A stretch of DNA of 64,000 nucleotides, from positions 1,302,001 through 1,366,000 of the forward strand of contig OZ251236.1 in NCBI GenBank assembly GCA_965240325.2, written 5' to 3'. A program made the position numbers and the translations under genes. The notes beneath the pieces were generated by a model that saw only the letters and a program-made list of their open reading frames with translations, did not search any database and was not told the DNA's origin. The DNA comes from Rebecca billardiae RCC1528 (Eukaryota > Haptophyta). Shown here piece by piece: positions 12,201 to 23,674 of the stretch. Every line of letters starts with the position of its first letter. The first letter of the stretch is position 1.

Positions 12201-15200
12201 CGGATCTCGGTCGAGGTGCTCTCGGTCGTCGCCGGCCAGTACCTCTCGATCCTCGACGGCATCCGCTCGAAGAAGACGGTGTTCACGTTCGAGGACGACG
12301 AGATCTCGCTGAACGCGACGGTGGGCGCGTTCATCACGATGAACCCGGGCTACGCCGGCCGCACCGAGCTGCCCGAGAACCTCAAGGCGCTCTTCCGGCC
12401 GTGCGCGATGGTCGTGCCCGACTTTGGCAACATCGCCGAGATCTCGCTCAACGCCGAGGGCTTCCTCGACGCCAAGGAGCTGGGGCACAAGTTCGTCACG
12501 CTGTTCGCGCTGTGCAAGGAGCTGCTCTCGAAGCAGCACCACTACGACTGGGGCCTGCGCGCGATGAAGGGCATCCTGCGCATCGCCGGCGGCCTCAAGC
12601 GCGCCGAGCCGGACAAGACGGAGCACCAGATCCTGATGCGCGCGCTGCGCGACGTCAACCTGCCCAAGTTCGTGCTCGCCGACTTCGGCATCTTCCTCGG
12701 GCTGATCAACGACCTGTTCCCGCGCGTCGAGTCGCCGGCGAAGACGGACCCCGACTTGCAGAAGGCGATCCGCGAGGTGATCGCCAAGCCCGACTCGGGG
12801 CTGCAGCCCGAGGAGATCTTCTGCACCAAGATCGGCAACCTGGCGGAGATGCTCGGCGTGCGCCACTGCTGCTTTGTGCTCGGCGCGGCCGGCGCGGCCA
12901 AGACCAAGCTGTGGGAGACGCTCGCGGCGACGTGGACGCACATGCAGGTGGGCGGCGGCGTGACGCTCTCGCAGGCGCTCAACCCCAAGGCCATCACCGT
13001 CGACGACCTGTACGGCTACATGCACCCCGTCACCAAGGAGCCGTTTGACGGCATCATCTCCAAGATGATGCGCGACTACTCGCGCATGGAGAACCAGCAG
13101 CCCAAGTGGATCATCCTCGACGGCGACATCGACGCGGAGTGGATCGAGTCGATGAACACGGTGATGGACGACAACAAGGTGCTCACGCTCGTCTCGAACG
13201 AGCGCATCCCGCTCACCGCGTCGATGCGCCTCATCTTCGAGATCTCGCACCTGCGCAACGCGTCGCCCGCGACCGTCTCGCGCGCGGGCGTGATCTTCCT
13301 CAACGAGTCCGACATCGGCTGGCGGCCGTTCGTCACGACGTGGGTGGAGACGATGGGCGACCAGAAGGTGGCGACCACGCTCGAGCAGCTCTTCGACCAG
13401 TACGTCGCGCCCACCCTCGACCACATCCGGCGCGAGAAGTGGAAGCACGTGACGCCGCTGATGGACTTTGCGATGGTGCAGACGCTGTGCAAGCTTCTTG
13501 AGGGTCTGCTCACCAAGGAGAACGCGCCGCCCGGCTCGGACAAGGAGGTGTACGAGGCGTACTTCCAGTTCGCCGCGATCTGGGCCTTCGGCGGCGGCTT
13601 CAACGTCGAGAAGGGCAACGACATGCGCAAGCAGTTCTCCGAGTACTGGCGGCACGAGTTCTCAAAGTCGGCGGTGCGCTTCCCGGACGACGGGCTCGTG
13701 TTCGACTACTTCATCTCGCCCACGGACAAGCGGCCGGCGCACTGGAACGACAAGATCGAGGACTACAAGCACGACCCGACGGGCAAGTTCTCGGACATCG
13801 TCGTGCCCACGCTCGACACGACGCGCATCGGCTTCCTCTCCAACATGCTCGTCAACCTCGGCAAGCCGATCATGCTCGTCGGCGGGCCGGGCACGGCCAA
13901 GACGTCGCTGCTGCAGCTGCTGCTCAACAACATGCCCGAGGAGACGTCGATGCACTTCAACATCAACTTCAACTCGTTCACCGGCGCTGAGTCGCTGCAG
14001 CCGATGCTCGAGCAGCCGCTCGAGAAGAAGACGGGCTCGAGCTTCGGCCCGCCCGGCACGAAGAAGCTGATCTACTTCATCGACGACTTCAACATGCCCG
14101 CGCCCGACAAGTACGGCACGCAGTCCGCGATCGAGCTCGCGCGGCAGCAGGTGGACTACGGCGGCTTCTACGACCTGAAGAAGCTGACGTTCAAGTCGAT
14201 CATCAACACCTCGTTCGTCGGCGCGATGAACCCGCTCGCCGGCTCCTTCTTCATCATCGACCGCATGCAGCGCCACTTTGCGACGTTTGCGTCGCCGCCG
14301 CCCGAGGCGGACGTGTGCCGCATGATCTACGGCAAGATCTTCGCGGGGCACTGCGAGCGCTTCTCCAACTCGGTGATGGAGAAGACGGAGGTGATCACCA
14401 ACGCGGCGGTCAACCTGCACCTCATGGTCGCCGACACATTCCTGCCCAACGCCGTCAAGTTCCACTACCAGTGGAACCTGCGCGAGCTGAACAACGTGTT
14501 CCAGGGCATGTGCAGCACCGTGCCCGAGGTCTTCACCTCGCCGCGCCTCTTCGCCAAGCTCTTCGTGCACGAGGCGACGCGCGTGTACTCGGACCGGCTG
14601 ATCTCGGCGGAGGACACGGACAAGTTCCGCGAGCTCGTGGGCAAGGCGGTGAAGGACATCGACTTCGTCAAGACGGAGGAGCTCGTGAACGAGCCCGTCT
14701 TCTTCGCCAACTTTGCGGGCGGCGGCGAGGAGAAGATCTACGCGCCGATCGAGACGTTCGACGACCTGTCGACGATCCTGACGAAGAAGCTGTACGAGTA
14801 CAACGAGGTGAACGCGACGATGGACCTGGTGCTCTTCAAGGACGCGATGGAGCACATCGTGCGCATCTCGCGCATCATCGACGCGCCGCGTGGCAATGCG
14901 ATGCTCGTCGGCGTCGGCGGCTCGGGCAAGCAGTCGCTCTCGCGGCTGTCCGCGTTCATCTCGGGGTACACGACGTTCCAGATCAAGCTGTCGCCGACGT
15001 ACGGCATCAACGACTTCAAGGCTGACCTGCTGCAGCTGTACACCAAGGTGGGCCTCAAGTCGGACAACATGGTCTTCCTCTTCACCGACCAGCAGATCTT
15101 CCGCGAGGAGGTGCTCGTCTACTTCAACAACTTCCTCTCGAGCGGCGTGATCCCCGACCTGTACAACGAGGAGGACAAGGACACGGCGATCAACGGGATC

Positions 15201-18200
15201 CGCTCGGAGGTGAAGGCCGCGGGCCTGCTCGACTCGCGCGAGAACTGCTGGGCGTACTTCATCGACAAGGTGCGCGCCAACCTGCACGTGATCATGTGCA
15301 TGTCGCCGGTCGGCGACGCGTTCCGCGTGCGCTGCCGCAAGTTCCCGTCGCTCACTGGCTGCACGACGATCGACTGGTTCATGGGCTGGCCGCAAGAGGC
15401 GCTCATCTCGGTCGCCGCGCGCTTCCTCGAGGACGTCGAGATGGAGACGCCCGAGCACCGCGTCGCCGCGGGCCAGCACATGGCGTTTGTGCACGAGTCG
15501 GTCGGGCTGTCCGCGCAGCAGTACAAGGCGTCCGAGCGGCGCAACGTGTACACCACGCCCAAGTCGTACCTCGAGCTGATCGCGCTGTACAAGCTGATGC
15601 TCTCGATCGAGCGCGAGCGCGTCAACATGCAGACCTCGCGCCTCGAGACCGGGCTGGTCAAGCTGCGCGAGTCGTCGGAGCAGGTGGCGGACATGCAGAT
15701 CAAGCTCAAGGAGGAGTCGGCGGTCGTCGAGCAGAAGTCCAAGGAGACGGACGAGCTGATCGTGCAGGTGGGGCAGGAGTCGAACATCGCCGCCGACGAG
15801 TCGGAGAAGGCCGCGGTGGAGGAGGACAAGGTCTCCGAGATCCAGCGCGAGGTCTCCGAGTTCAAGGCGCAGTGCGAGGCCGACCTCGCCGCGGCTGAGC
15901 CCGCGCTCAAGGCGGCGGAGGACGCGCTCAAGCTGCTCGACAAGAACTCGCTGACCGAGCTCAAGTCGCTGTCGACGCCGCCCGCGCCCGTGCTCAACGT
16001 GACCGCCGCGGTCGCGTACATGATCTCGACGCCGGGCACCAACCTGAAGAAGGTGGACGTGTCGTGGAACGGCGCCAAGAAGATGATGGGCTCGCCCGAG
16101 CAGTTCTTGCAGATGCTGCTCAACTTCGACAAGGACAACCTGTGGATCGAGGCGAAGGACAACTGGGTGCGCAAGTACACCGGCCCGCCCGGCGCGCCCA
16201 ACCCCGAGTTCAACTACGACTTCATGGCGACCAAGTCGAAGGCGGCCGCCGGGCTGTGCGCGTGGGTCGTCAACATCTGCATCTACCACGACATCTTCCT
16301 CGACGTCGAGCCCAAGCGCAACAAGCTGGCCGAGGCGGAGAAGAAGCTCAAGGACGCGGACGACAAGCTGGGCACGGTGCGGCGGCAGGTGCAGGCGCTC
16401 ACCGACAAGTGCGCCGAGCTGCAGCAGCAGCTCTCCGACGCGACCGACGAGAAGAACCGGCTGCAGGAGAAGGCGCACCAGACGGCCAAGCGGCTCAACC
16501 TCGCCGAGCGGCTCGTGAACGGGCTCAAGGACGAGGGCGTGCGCTGGACGGACGGCGTGGGCGACCTCAAGTCGCGGCTCTCGCGGCTGGTGGGCGACGT
16601 GCTCGTCACCGCCTCGTTCATCGCGTACATCGGCCCGTTCAACATGACCTTCCGCCAGACGATGATCAAGGAGCAGTGGATCCCCGACCTGCTCGCGCGC
16701 GGGCTGCCCGCGTCCGAGGTGATCACGCCCGTCAAGCTGCTCACCGACGAGGCGCGCGTCGCGGTGTGGAACTCGGAGGGGCTGCCCGCCGACGCGCTCT
16801 CGATCGAGAACGGCTGCATCATCTCCACCTGCGCGCGCTGGCCGCTCATCATCGACCCGCAGCTGCAGGGCGTCACGTGGATCAAGCAGAAGGAGGAGAA
16901 GAACGGGCTGGTCTCGGTCGAGCTCTCGTCCAAGGGGTACGTCGACAAGGTGATCCGCGCGATGCAGGAGGGGCTGCCGATCCTGCTCGAGAACATCGGC
17001 GAGCAGATCGACGCGGTGCTCGAGCCGGTGATCGCGCGCTCGTTCATCAAGAAGGGGCGCAAGCTGCTCGTCAAGATCGGCGACTCCGAGCTGGACGTGA
17101 TGTCGAAGAAGGACGAGGACGGCCAGCCGACCGACCAGCCCGCCTTCAAGATGTACATCCAGACCAAGCTGCCCAACCCGCACTACATCCCGGAGATCCA
17201 GGCGCAGACGACGGTGATCAACTTCACCGTCACCGAGCGCGGCCTCGAGGACCAGCTGCTCAACGTCGTCGTCAAGAAGGAGCGGCCCGACCTCGAGGAG
17301 CAGCGGATGGCGCTGGTCGAGCAGCAGAACCAGTTCACCATCAAGCTCAAGGAGCTCGAGGACGACCTGCTGTACCGGCTGGCGACGGCGGAGGGCGACA
17401 TCCTGGCGGACGAGGAGCTGATCATCTCGCTCGAGAACACCAAGGTCACCGTGACCGAGATCAACGTCAAGGTGAAGGAGGGCAGGGAGACGGAGGTGCA
17501 GATCAACGTGGCGCGCGAGGCGTACCGCCCGACCGCGGCGCGCGGCTCGGTCATCTACTTTTTGATCAACCAGCTGAACGTGATCGACCACATGTACCAG
17601 TTCTCGCTCGGCGCGTTCAACTACATCTTCTCCAAGGCGCTCGACAAGGCCGACCCCACCGAGGACGGCCTCAAGGCGCGGTGCGAGAACCTGCTCGACT
17701 CGGTGACGTACACGTGCTTCTCGTACGTGACGCGCGGCCTCTTCGAGCGCCACCGGCTCATCTTCTCGTGCCTGCTCACGATCAAGATCCTGCAGGCGGC
17801 GGGCGAGCTGGCGATGGAGGACGTGGACCAGCTCATCAAGGCGCCCAAGATCTTCGACCGCGAGAACCCGTGCTCCGCGTGGCTGCAGGACGCGGCGTGG
17901 TTCTCGGTGGTCGCGCTCGCGCAGCTCGAGTCGTTCACCACGCTGCCGCAGGACGTCGAGGGCTCGTGGAAGCGGTGGAAGGAGTGGATCGAGTCGGAGC
18001 AGCCGGAGAAGGTGCCGCTGCCGCAGGAGTGGAAGCGGCTGGGCGGCTTCCAGCGGCTGCAGGTCATCCGCGCCGTGCGGCCCGACCGCATGATGCTCGC
18101 GATCGCGCTGTGGGTGCGCGACGCGATCGGCAACAAGTACGTCGACGCGATCCCCTTTGACCTCAAGGTCTCGTTCGAGGACTCGGGGCCGTCGGTGCCG

Positions 18201-20279
18201 ATCTTCTTCCTGCTCTCGCCCGGCGTCGACCCCGTCGTGCCCGTGCGCGCGCTCGGGCACACGCTCGGCATGACCGAGGAGGAGGGCAAGTTCGTCACCG
18301 TCTCGCTCGGCCAGGGGCAGGAGCCGGTCGCCGAGAAGGCGCTCGACCGCATGTACGTCGACGGCGGCTGGGCGATGCTGCAGAACATCGAGCTGGTGGC
18401 GCGCTGGCTGCCCAAGCTCGAGAAGAAGCTCGAGTCGCTCGCCGAGGGCGCGCACCCCGACTTCCGCGTCTTCCTCTCCGCGCTGCCGCAGCAGGTCGTG
18501 CCCGTGCCCATCCTGCAGAACTCGATCAAGCTGACCAACGAGCCGCCGTCCGGGCTCAAGGCCAACATGCTGCGCGCGTACCTCACCTTCAACAACGACC
18601 TGTGGGACTCGAGCTCGAAGCAGTCGGAGCTCAAGTCGATCGTCTTCGCGCTCTGCTTCTTCCACTCCGTCGTGTGCGAGCGGCGCAAGTTCGGCCCGAT
18701 CGGCTGGAACCGCGCGTACCCGTTCAACCAGGGCGACCTGACGGTGTGCATCAAGGTGGCGTACAACTACCTCGAGGCGAACGCAAAGATCCCGTGGGAC
18801 GACCTGCAGTACATCTTCGGCGAGATCATGTACGGCGGGCACATCACGGACAACTGGGACCGCAGGCTGTGCATGGCGTACCTCTCGACGTACATCAAGA
18901 ACGAGCTCAACGAGGGGCTCGAGCTCTTCCCCGGCTTTGCGACGCCCGGCCCGATGGGGCACAAGGACTACATGGAGTACGTGGGCGAGGGGCTCGACCA
19001 GGAGATCCCCGCGGCGTACGGGCTGCACCCCAACTCGGAGATCAACTTCATGACGAAGCAGGCCGACGACCTCTTCAAGGCGGTCGCCGAGCTGCAGCCG
19101 CGCGGCGGCGGCGGCGCGGGCGGGATGACGATGCAGGACAAGGTGAAGCGGCTGCTCGACGACATCCTCGAGCGGCTCCCCGAGCAGTTCTCGCTGATGG
19201 AGATCGAGGAGCGCATCGACGAGCGCACGCCGTACACGTCGGTGTTCCTGCAGGAGGTCGACCGCATGAGCCAGCTCATCTACGAGATGCGCCGCTCGCT
19301 CGTCGAGCTCGACAAGGGCCTGAAGGGCGACCTCTCGATGACGGAGCGCATGGAGACGCTCATGAACGCGCTCTACGACGACAAGGTGCCCGAGAGCTGG
19401 GACAACCTCGCCTACCCCTCGCTGCGACCACTCGGCTCGTGGCTGGCGGATATGCTCGCCCGGTACGCGCGCCGCGCCCCGCGTTCGCCGCGCCCCGCGC
19501 GCGCCCCGCGCGCGCCCCGCGCGCGCCCCGCGCGCGCCCCGCGCCCGGCGCGCGCCCCGCGCCCCGCGCCGCGCGCGCGCGCCTGCCGCTCAGCACCGCT
19601 CGACGCGACACCGCGGCGCCGGCCCTCGTCCCGCCCCGCAGGTACAAGCAAATCGCAGACTGGACGGGCGACCTCACGACGCCAAAGTCCACGTGGATCT
19701 CGGGGCTGTTCAACCCGCAGGCGTTCCTGACCGCGGTGATGCAGGTGACCGCGCGCAAAAACGAGTGGCCGCTGGACAATCTCGAGATCGTCGTCGAGGT
19801 GTCCAAGAAGATGACGGCCGAGGAGATCGACGCACCCACGCGCGACGGCGCCTACATCCACGGGCTGTTCGCCGAGGGCGCGAGGTGGGATATCAACGGC
19901 AACTCGCTCGACGACGCGTTCATGAAGCAGCTGTACCCGCCGCTGCCCGTCGTGCTCGTCAAGTCGGCCATGTCCTCGGTGCGCGCCGCGCGCGCGTCTG
20001 CCCGCCGCGCGCGCCGCGCACGTCCGGCCGCTTGCCGAGCGTCCCACCCGACCCGAGCGGGCGTCCGCACTCACACACGCCGCCGCCGCGCCGTGCCGCG
20101 CCCATCCGCCCAACTCGCCGCAGTCTACGAAGGAGACGAAGGACGTGTACAAGTGCCCTGTGTACAAGACGCAGTCGCGCGGCCCGACCTTTGTCTTCAC
20201 AGCTGGCTTGAGGACAAAAGCCCCACCGGCAAAGTGGGTGCTCGCGGGCCTCGCGCTGGTCATGGATGTCGTGGAGTGA
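6243..20279 (+). CDS. Outer-arm axonemal dynein heavy chain (beta class likely), complete
   Basis: Four exons: 6243-8399, 8574-19462, 19642-19978 and 20124-20279, encoding 4512 residues, the usual length. The introns are GT-AG, of phase 0, 2 and 0. This is the force-generating ATPase of the ciliary outer arm. The tail (1 to about 1650) precedes the AAA+ ring. P-loops are GPAGTGKTETTK (AAA1, residue 1873), GAAGAAKTK (AAA2, 2156), GGPGTAKTS (AAA3, 2489) and GVGGSGKQS (AAA4, 2832). The antiparallel stalk coils lie at about 3058-3182 and 3302-3368, with the microtubule-binding tip between them. The C-terminus ends with YKCPVYKTQSRGPTFVF and an AKWVLAG segment typical of axonemal chains. The PLEKK.GSSFGPPGTKKLIYFIDDFNMP region fits the DNAH9/11/17-ODA4 (beta) class better than DNAH5/8 (gamma). 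A Pro/Ala-rich insertion lies at residues 1022-1058. Intron 1 (174 bp) is stop-free and in frame, so a naive ORF reads through it. Confidence 0.92.
8400..8573 (+). repeat. Dynein intron 1, built of short GC-rich tandem repeats
   Basis: The intron begins GTGCGCGCGG and ends GCGCGCAG. Its first half holds about three copies of a 17-18 bp unit around GGCGCGGGACGCGCGC. It is a multiple of three with no stop codon. Splicing is inferred because the flanking dynein sequence (..RTFRA / WIGWLEII..) is continuous only without it. Confidence 0.75.
19463..19641 (+). repeat. Dynein intron 2, low-complexity CGCGCCCC repeats
   Basis: The donor is GTACGCGCGC and the acceptor CCCGCAG. The 179-bp body is largely tandem GCGCGCCCC-type units. 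Removing it restores ..LARY/KQIADWTGDL.. and the reading frame of the dynein C-terminal region. Confidence 0.75.
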
Positions 20280-20299
20280 TGATGAGACATGAGTCGTGA

Positions 20300-21060
20300 T
20301 CACTATATATATATATTGCTGACTACTATACTGATAGCTTACCGGTATACAGTTTACTGCGCGCCCTTATCGTCCCCTGACGAGAAGGTTACATCCGCAC
20401 ACCTACTAGACGCTGATAGTAACACCTAGTACGACGCGGAGGATAATCAGATTCGTCACTGGAGACAACGAAACATCCGAAGGCCTCAAACCACACACAC
20501 ACAAATATATATATAATTTAATGTCAAAATATATAGAACACAAAATTAAAAACCAAAATAAAATTCACGCACCATTTACGCATGCCAACGGCATCATGAT
20601 CATTTTTATTACTATCTAAATTTTATTTTGATAGTAACATTGTTATTACTAACTAGTATAATGACGTTGTTACTGCTATAGTTAGTAGCATTGGTAGCTA
20701 TCTCGGTAGTGACACTGTCACTACTAAGCTAGATCTATACTTCAATCTATACTTGCTATAATACTATACTTCAATCCCGGTCAGTCATCTCAGACATTGA
20801 TAGATAGATATCCGACTCGAGTCGTCTCGGCGTCTGTCATTCTCTTGAAAGTTATTCTGGCGTCCGCCGGAACAGTCATCAGCATAGTCTAGCTGCTCTC
20901 TCTCTCTGTCTCTAGCTAAGCTGCTACTAGAATCATTATCATCATCATCATCCATCATCATCATCATCATCATCATCATCGTCGTCGTCTGAATAGTAAA
21001 GCTTGTTACAAAGTACGACTACTAAATATACTAACTTTAGCGTGTATCTGTGAAGTCCTG
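20300..21060. other. AT-rich, microsatellite-bearing intergenic island
   Basis: No gene seen. The segment is conspicuously AT-rich against the surrounding GC-rich DNA. It holds TA runs (about 20303-20315 and 20500-20515), long AT stretches at 20510-20660, and an ATC-type trinucleotide tract at about 20934-20982. It begins right after the dynein stop codon, so part must be its 3' UTR. Confidence 0.6.
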
Positions 21061-21084
21061 TCTAACTACCCGTTCGACCGCCTA

Positions 21085-21560
21085 TGCCCTATCCGGACGG
21101 GGCATCGAGCTCGAGCCAGGCCCGCATCCAGACCTGCGTGTAAAGTTGCAAAGTGTAAAGTAGGTCCGGGAGCCCAGCCGGACTTGTCCGGCCAGTCCGA
21201 CCGGACGCGTGCCAGCTGCCACCGGGCCCGGCACTCTCCGGCGCCTCCGCCCGGCGCCGGCCGGTCGCCGGGGCGCCGCGGCCGAGAGGCAGTGCAAAGT
21301 TGTAAAGTGTAAATTACATCCGGGAGCCAGGCCGGACCTATCCGGACAGCCGTCCGGCCACGCACGCGTGCGGGCTGTGCCGACGCGCCGCGCCGGCCGG
21401 CTGCCGGGCGCACGAGGGCGTGTATGACAGTGTGAAAAAGTAAATCCGGGCGCCTCCGGACGGGGCATCGCGCGCCGCGCAAGCTGCTTGGCCCAGCAAC
21501 CCCCCGTAAAAGTTGTAAAGTGTAAAGTAAGTCCGGGGCTTTCGCGGGTCCAATCCGGGA
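21085..21560 (-). repeat. Degenerate inverted copies of the ~200-bp satellite
   Basis: Three diverged blocks (about 21139-21215, 21285-21350 and 21500-21560) carry the reverse complement of the downstream array motifs: GTAAAGTTG-type and AAAGTGTAAAGTA words followed by TCCGGGAGCCCAGCCGGAC and a CCGGCCAGTCCGACCGGAC-like segment. Orientation is opposite to the main array at 23.7-25.5 kb. Confidence 0.75.
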
Positions 21561-21599
21561 TCCCGCAGCCCGAGCGGCGGCGCGATGTTCGCCGCCATG

Positions 21600-23670
21600 G
21601 TCGATGGTGTTCGCAAGCACGTTCAGAAGCCGCCCGCCCTCGACGACGCGATCTGCACGTGCGCGCGTTGGTCAGAGCACACGCGTGACGTGGGTGAGTC
21701 GGGGGACTACCCACTACGAAGCAAAGTAGAGCGTGAAGCAAGGTAGAGTGTGTTTCCGCGTGCGCGCTCGGGCAGCTCTGCTGTGACCCCTCGGCCACGT
21801 CGTGATGTGTGCGTCCGCGCGCACGGCCACGCCAGCGTGGCCAGTGCGCTTCCTCTTCAACGACACCAACGAGCTCGCCCTGGCGCACAACGTTGGCAGC
21901 AGCGCCGTGACTACACGGCTGCTGGTGGTGCGCGTGTCCGGTTGGCCACACCCTCGTGACTCTGCGGCTGCGCGCAGAAGCAGCGCCACCGGCGTGCTGC
22001 TGCCTGCCGGCATGCTGGTGGCGCCCGCGCCCGCGCCGCCGCCGCCATTTTGTGACCGTCCCACAGTGCGCCCCGCTGCATGCGCCTTGTGGCGCGCGTC
22101 CGGTTGGCCACAGCCTCGTGACTCTGCGGCTCTGCGGCTGCGCGCACAAGCAGCGCCACCGGCGTGCTGCCGCTGCCGGCATGCTGATGGCGCCCGCGCC
22201 CGCGCCGCCGCCGCCATTTTGTGACCTTCCCGCGCCGTGCGCCCCGCTGCATGCGCCGTCTGGGGCGCGTCCGGCTGACCGCAGCCTCGTGACTCTGCGG
22301 CTGCGCGCGCAAGCATCGCCACTGGCGTGCTGCCGCTGCTCGCATGCTGATGGCGCCCGCGCCCGCGCCGCCGCCGCCATTTTGTGACCTTCCCGCGCGG
22401 TGCGCCCCGCTGCATGCGCCGTCTGGGGCGCGTCCAGTTAGCCACAGCCTCGTGACTCTGCGTCTCTGCGGCTGCACGCGCATCTACCGCGGCGGGCTGC
22501 GCCTGCTGTTCACGGCCAAGGCGGACGGCGAACCCCGTACATCCCCGCCGCGGTCGTTGCCACCGCCGGCGACGGCGTCGTGCGCTGCGAGTGGCTTGCG
22601 CGCCTGCCCGCGTGGCACGCCCTCCGCACCCGCACTGTGCCCGCGGCTTGGCCCACACGCGTGCACAACGAGGCGGTCGAATGGGCAGCGCGTGCGTAGA
22701 CGGCACCTGCGCCGTCGGGTCAGCGCCGCCCGTGCGCCGGGCGTGCGCACCTTCCCGCCTCGCCAGCTGGCGCGCGAACCGCCCTCGCCGCGTGGCTAAA
22801 CGAGCAGCTCGGCTCGCGCGGCGCGGGCGAGCCGATCAGTGCGCGCCCGGCGGCGCCGGGCGCTGGCCGCCGATTACGCGCGTGTACGCGGGGCGCTCGC
22901 CGGGTCTACTCGCGACGTGCTCGACGGCGAGTCGATGGTGTGACTACAAGCGCAGTGAGCACTGGCGGCGGATTGTCTTCTACTTCGCCAAGCTAGACGG
23001 CATCGACCTCTGCTGCGTGGACGACGCGTGTGTCCACGCGCACGGCCGCGCAGGCGCAGCTGCCGTGCGCCTTCGTGGCTTCCTTTTGACGGTGCCGACG
23101 GGCTCGCCCCCTCACCACGCGTGGCCTGCGCGGCCGTGCAGCGCGGGCACGGTGGCTCGCGCGGCAAGGCGCCGGTTGCGCGCTCGCAGCAGTTTGCAGC
23201 CCTCCGGCGCGCGGCGTTTGCTGCAGCGCCGTGACCACGCGGCTGTGGGCCGCGCCACTGGTGCTGCTGGCCGCCGCGGCCATGCCGCCGCCGCCATGAT
23301 ACGACCTTTTCGCGCTGTGCGCCCCGCTACACACAGCATGCGTGGACGACCGCGCTGCGCCTCGCGCCAAATGGCGCCCAGCAATACGGATGCGCACTGC
23401 ACACTGCGTGCAGCGGGTTGAACGGCCCTGGCTGTGGCGTGCAACGTGCGCCGTAGAGGCGTGACTCGCCAGCCCGCGGCGGGCGTAGCGCGCGCACGCA
23501 CGGGCGAGCAGCACTACTGCGTGTTGCTCAGCCGCGCCCGCGCCGCGCCATCGGTAGGTGGTGGCGCCCTCGACCGGTATCGAATCGCCCTCCCTCACCT
23601 ACCTCCCTCGCCCGGGCGGGTCGATCGCGGGCGCCGGCATCGCGATCAAATCGCGTCCGGCCGCGTCGTC
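21600..23670. repeat. Repeat-derived, gene-free region with ~165-bp tandem units
   Basis: About three tandem units of roughly 165 bp lie between 21935 and 22475. Each contains GCCGCCGCCATTTTGTGAC (about 22043, 22211 and 22375), followed by a CGCCCCGCTGCATGCGCC-like stretch and CCTCGTGACTCTGCGGCT. A fourth, more diverged relic lies near 23265-23345. Between 22500 and 23000, fragments read as if once coding, for example a frame with VHNEAVEWAARA then a stop, and WRRIVFYFAKLDGIDLC, but no frame is maintained and no family is recognised. Confidence 0.5.
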
Positions 23671-23674
23671 CCGC

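Noticed and set aside
6150-13655. 2501-codon open frame on the minus strand
   Set aside because: It is antisense to the dynein exons, whose plus-strand product has unmistakable AAA+ motifs. The minus frame is Arg/His/Val-rich with no domain; it arises from codon bias.
13662-19028. 1788-codon open frame on the minus strand
   Set aside because: Same reason: a shadow of the dynein motor and stalk.
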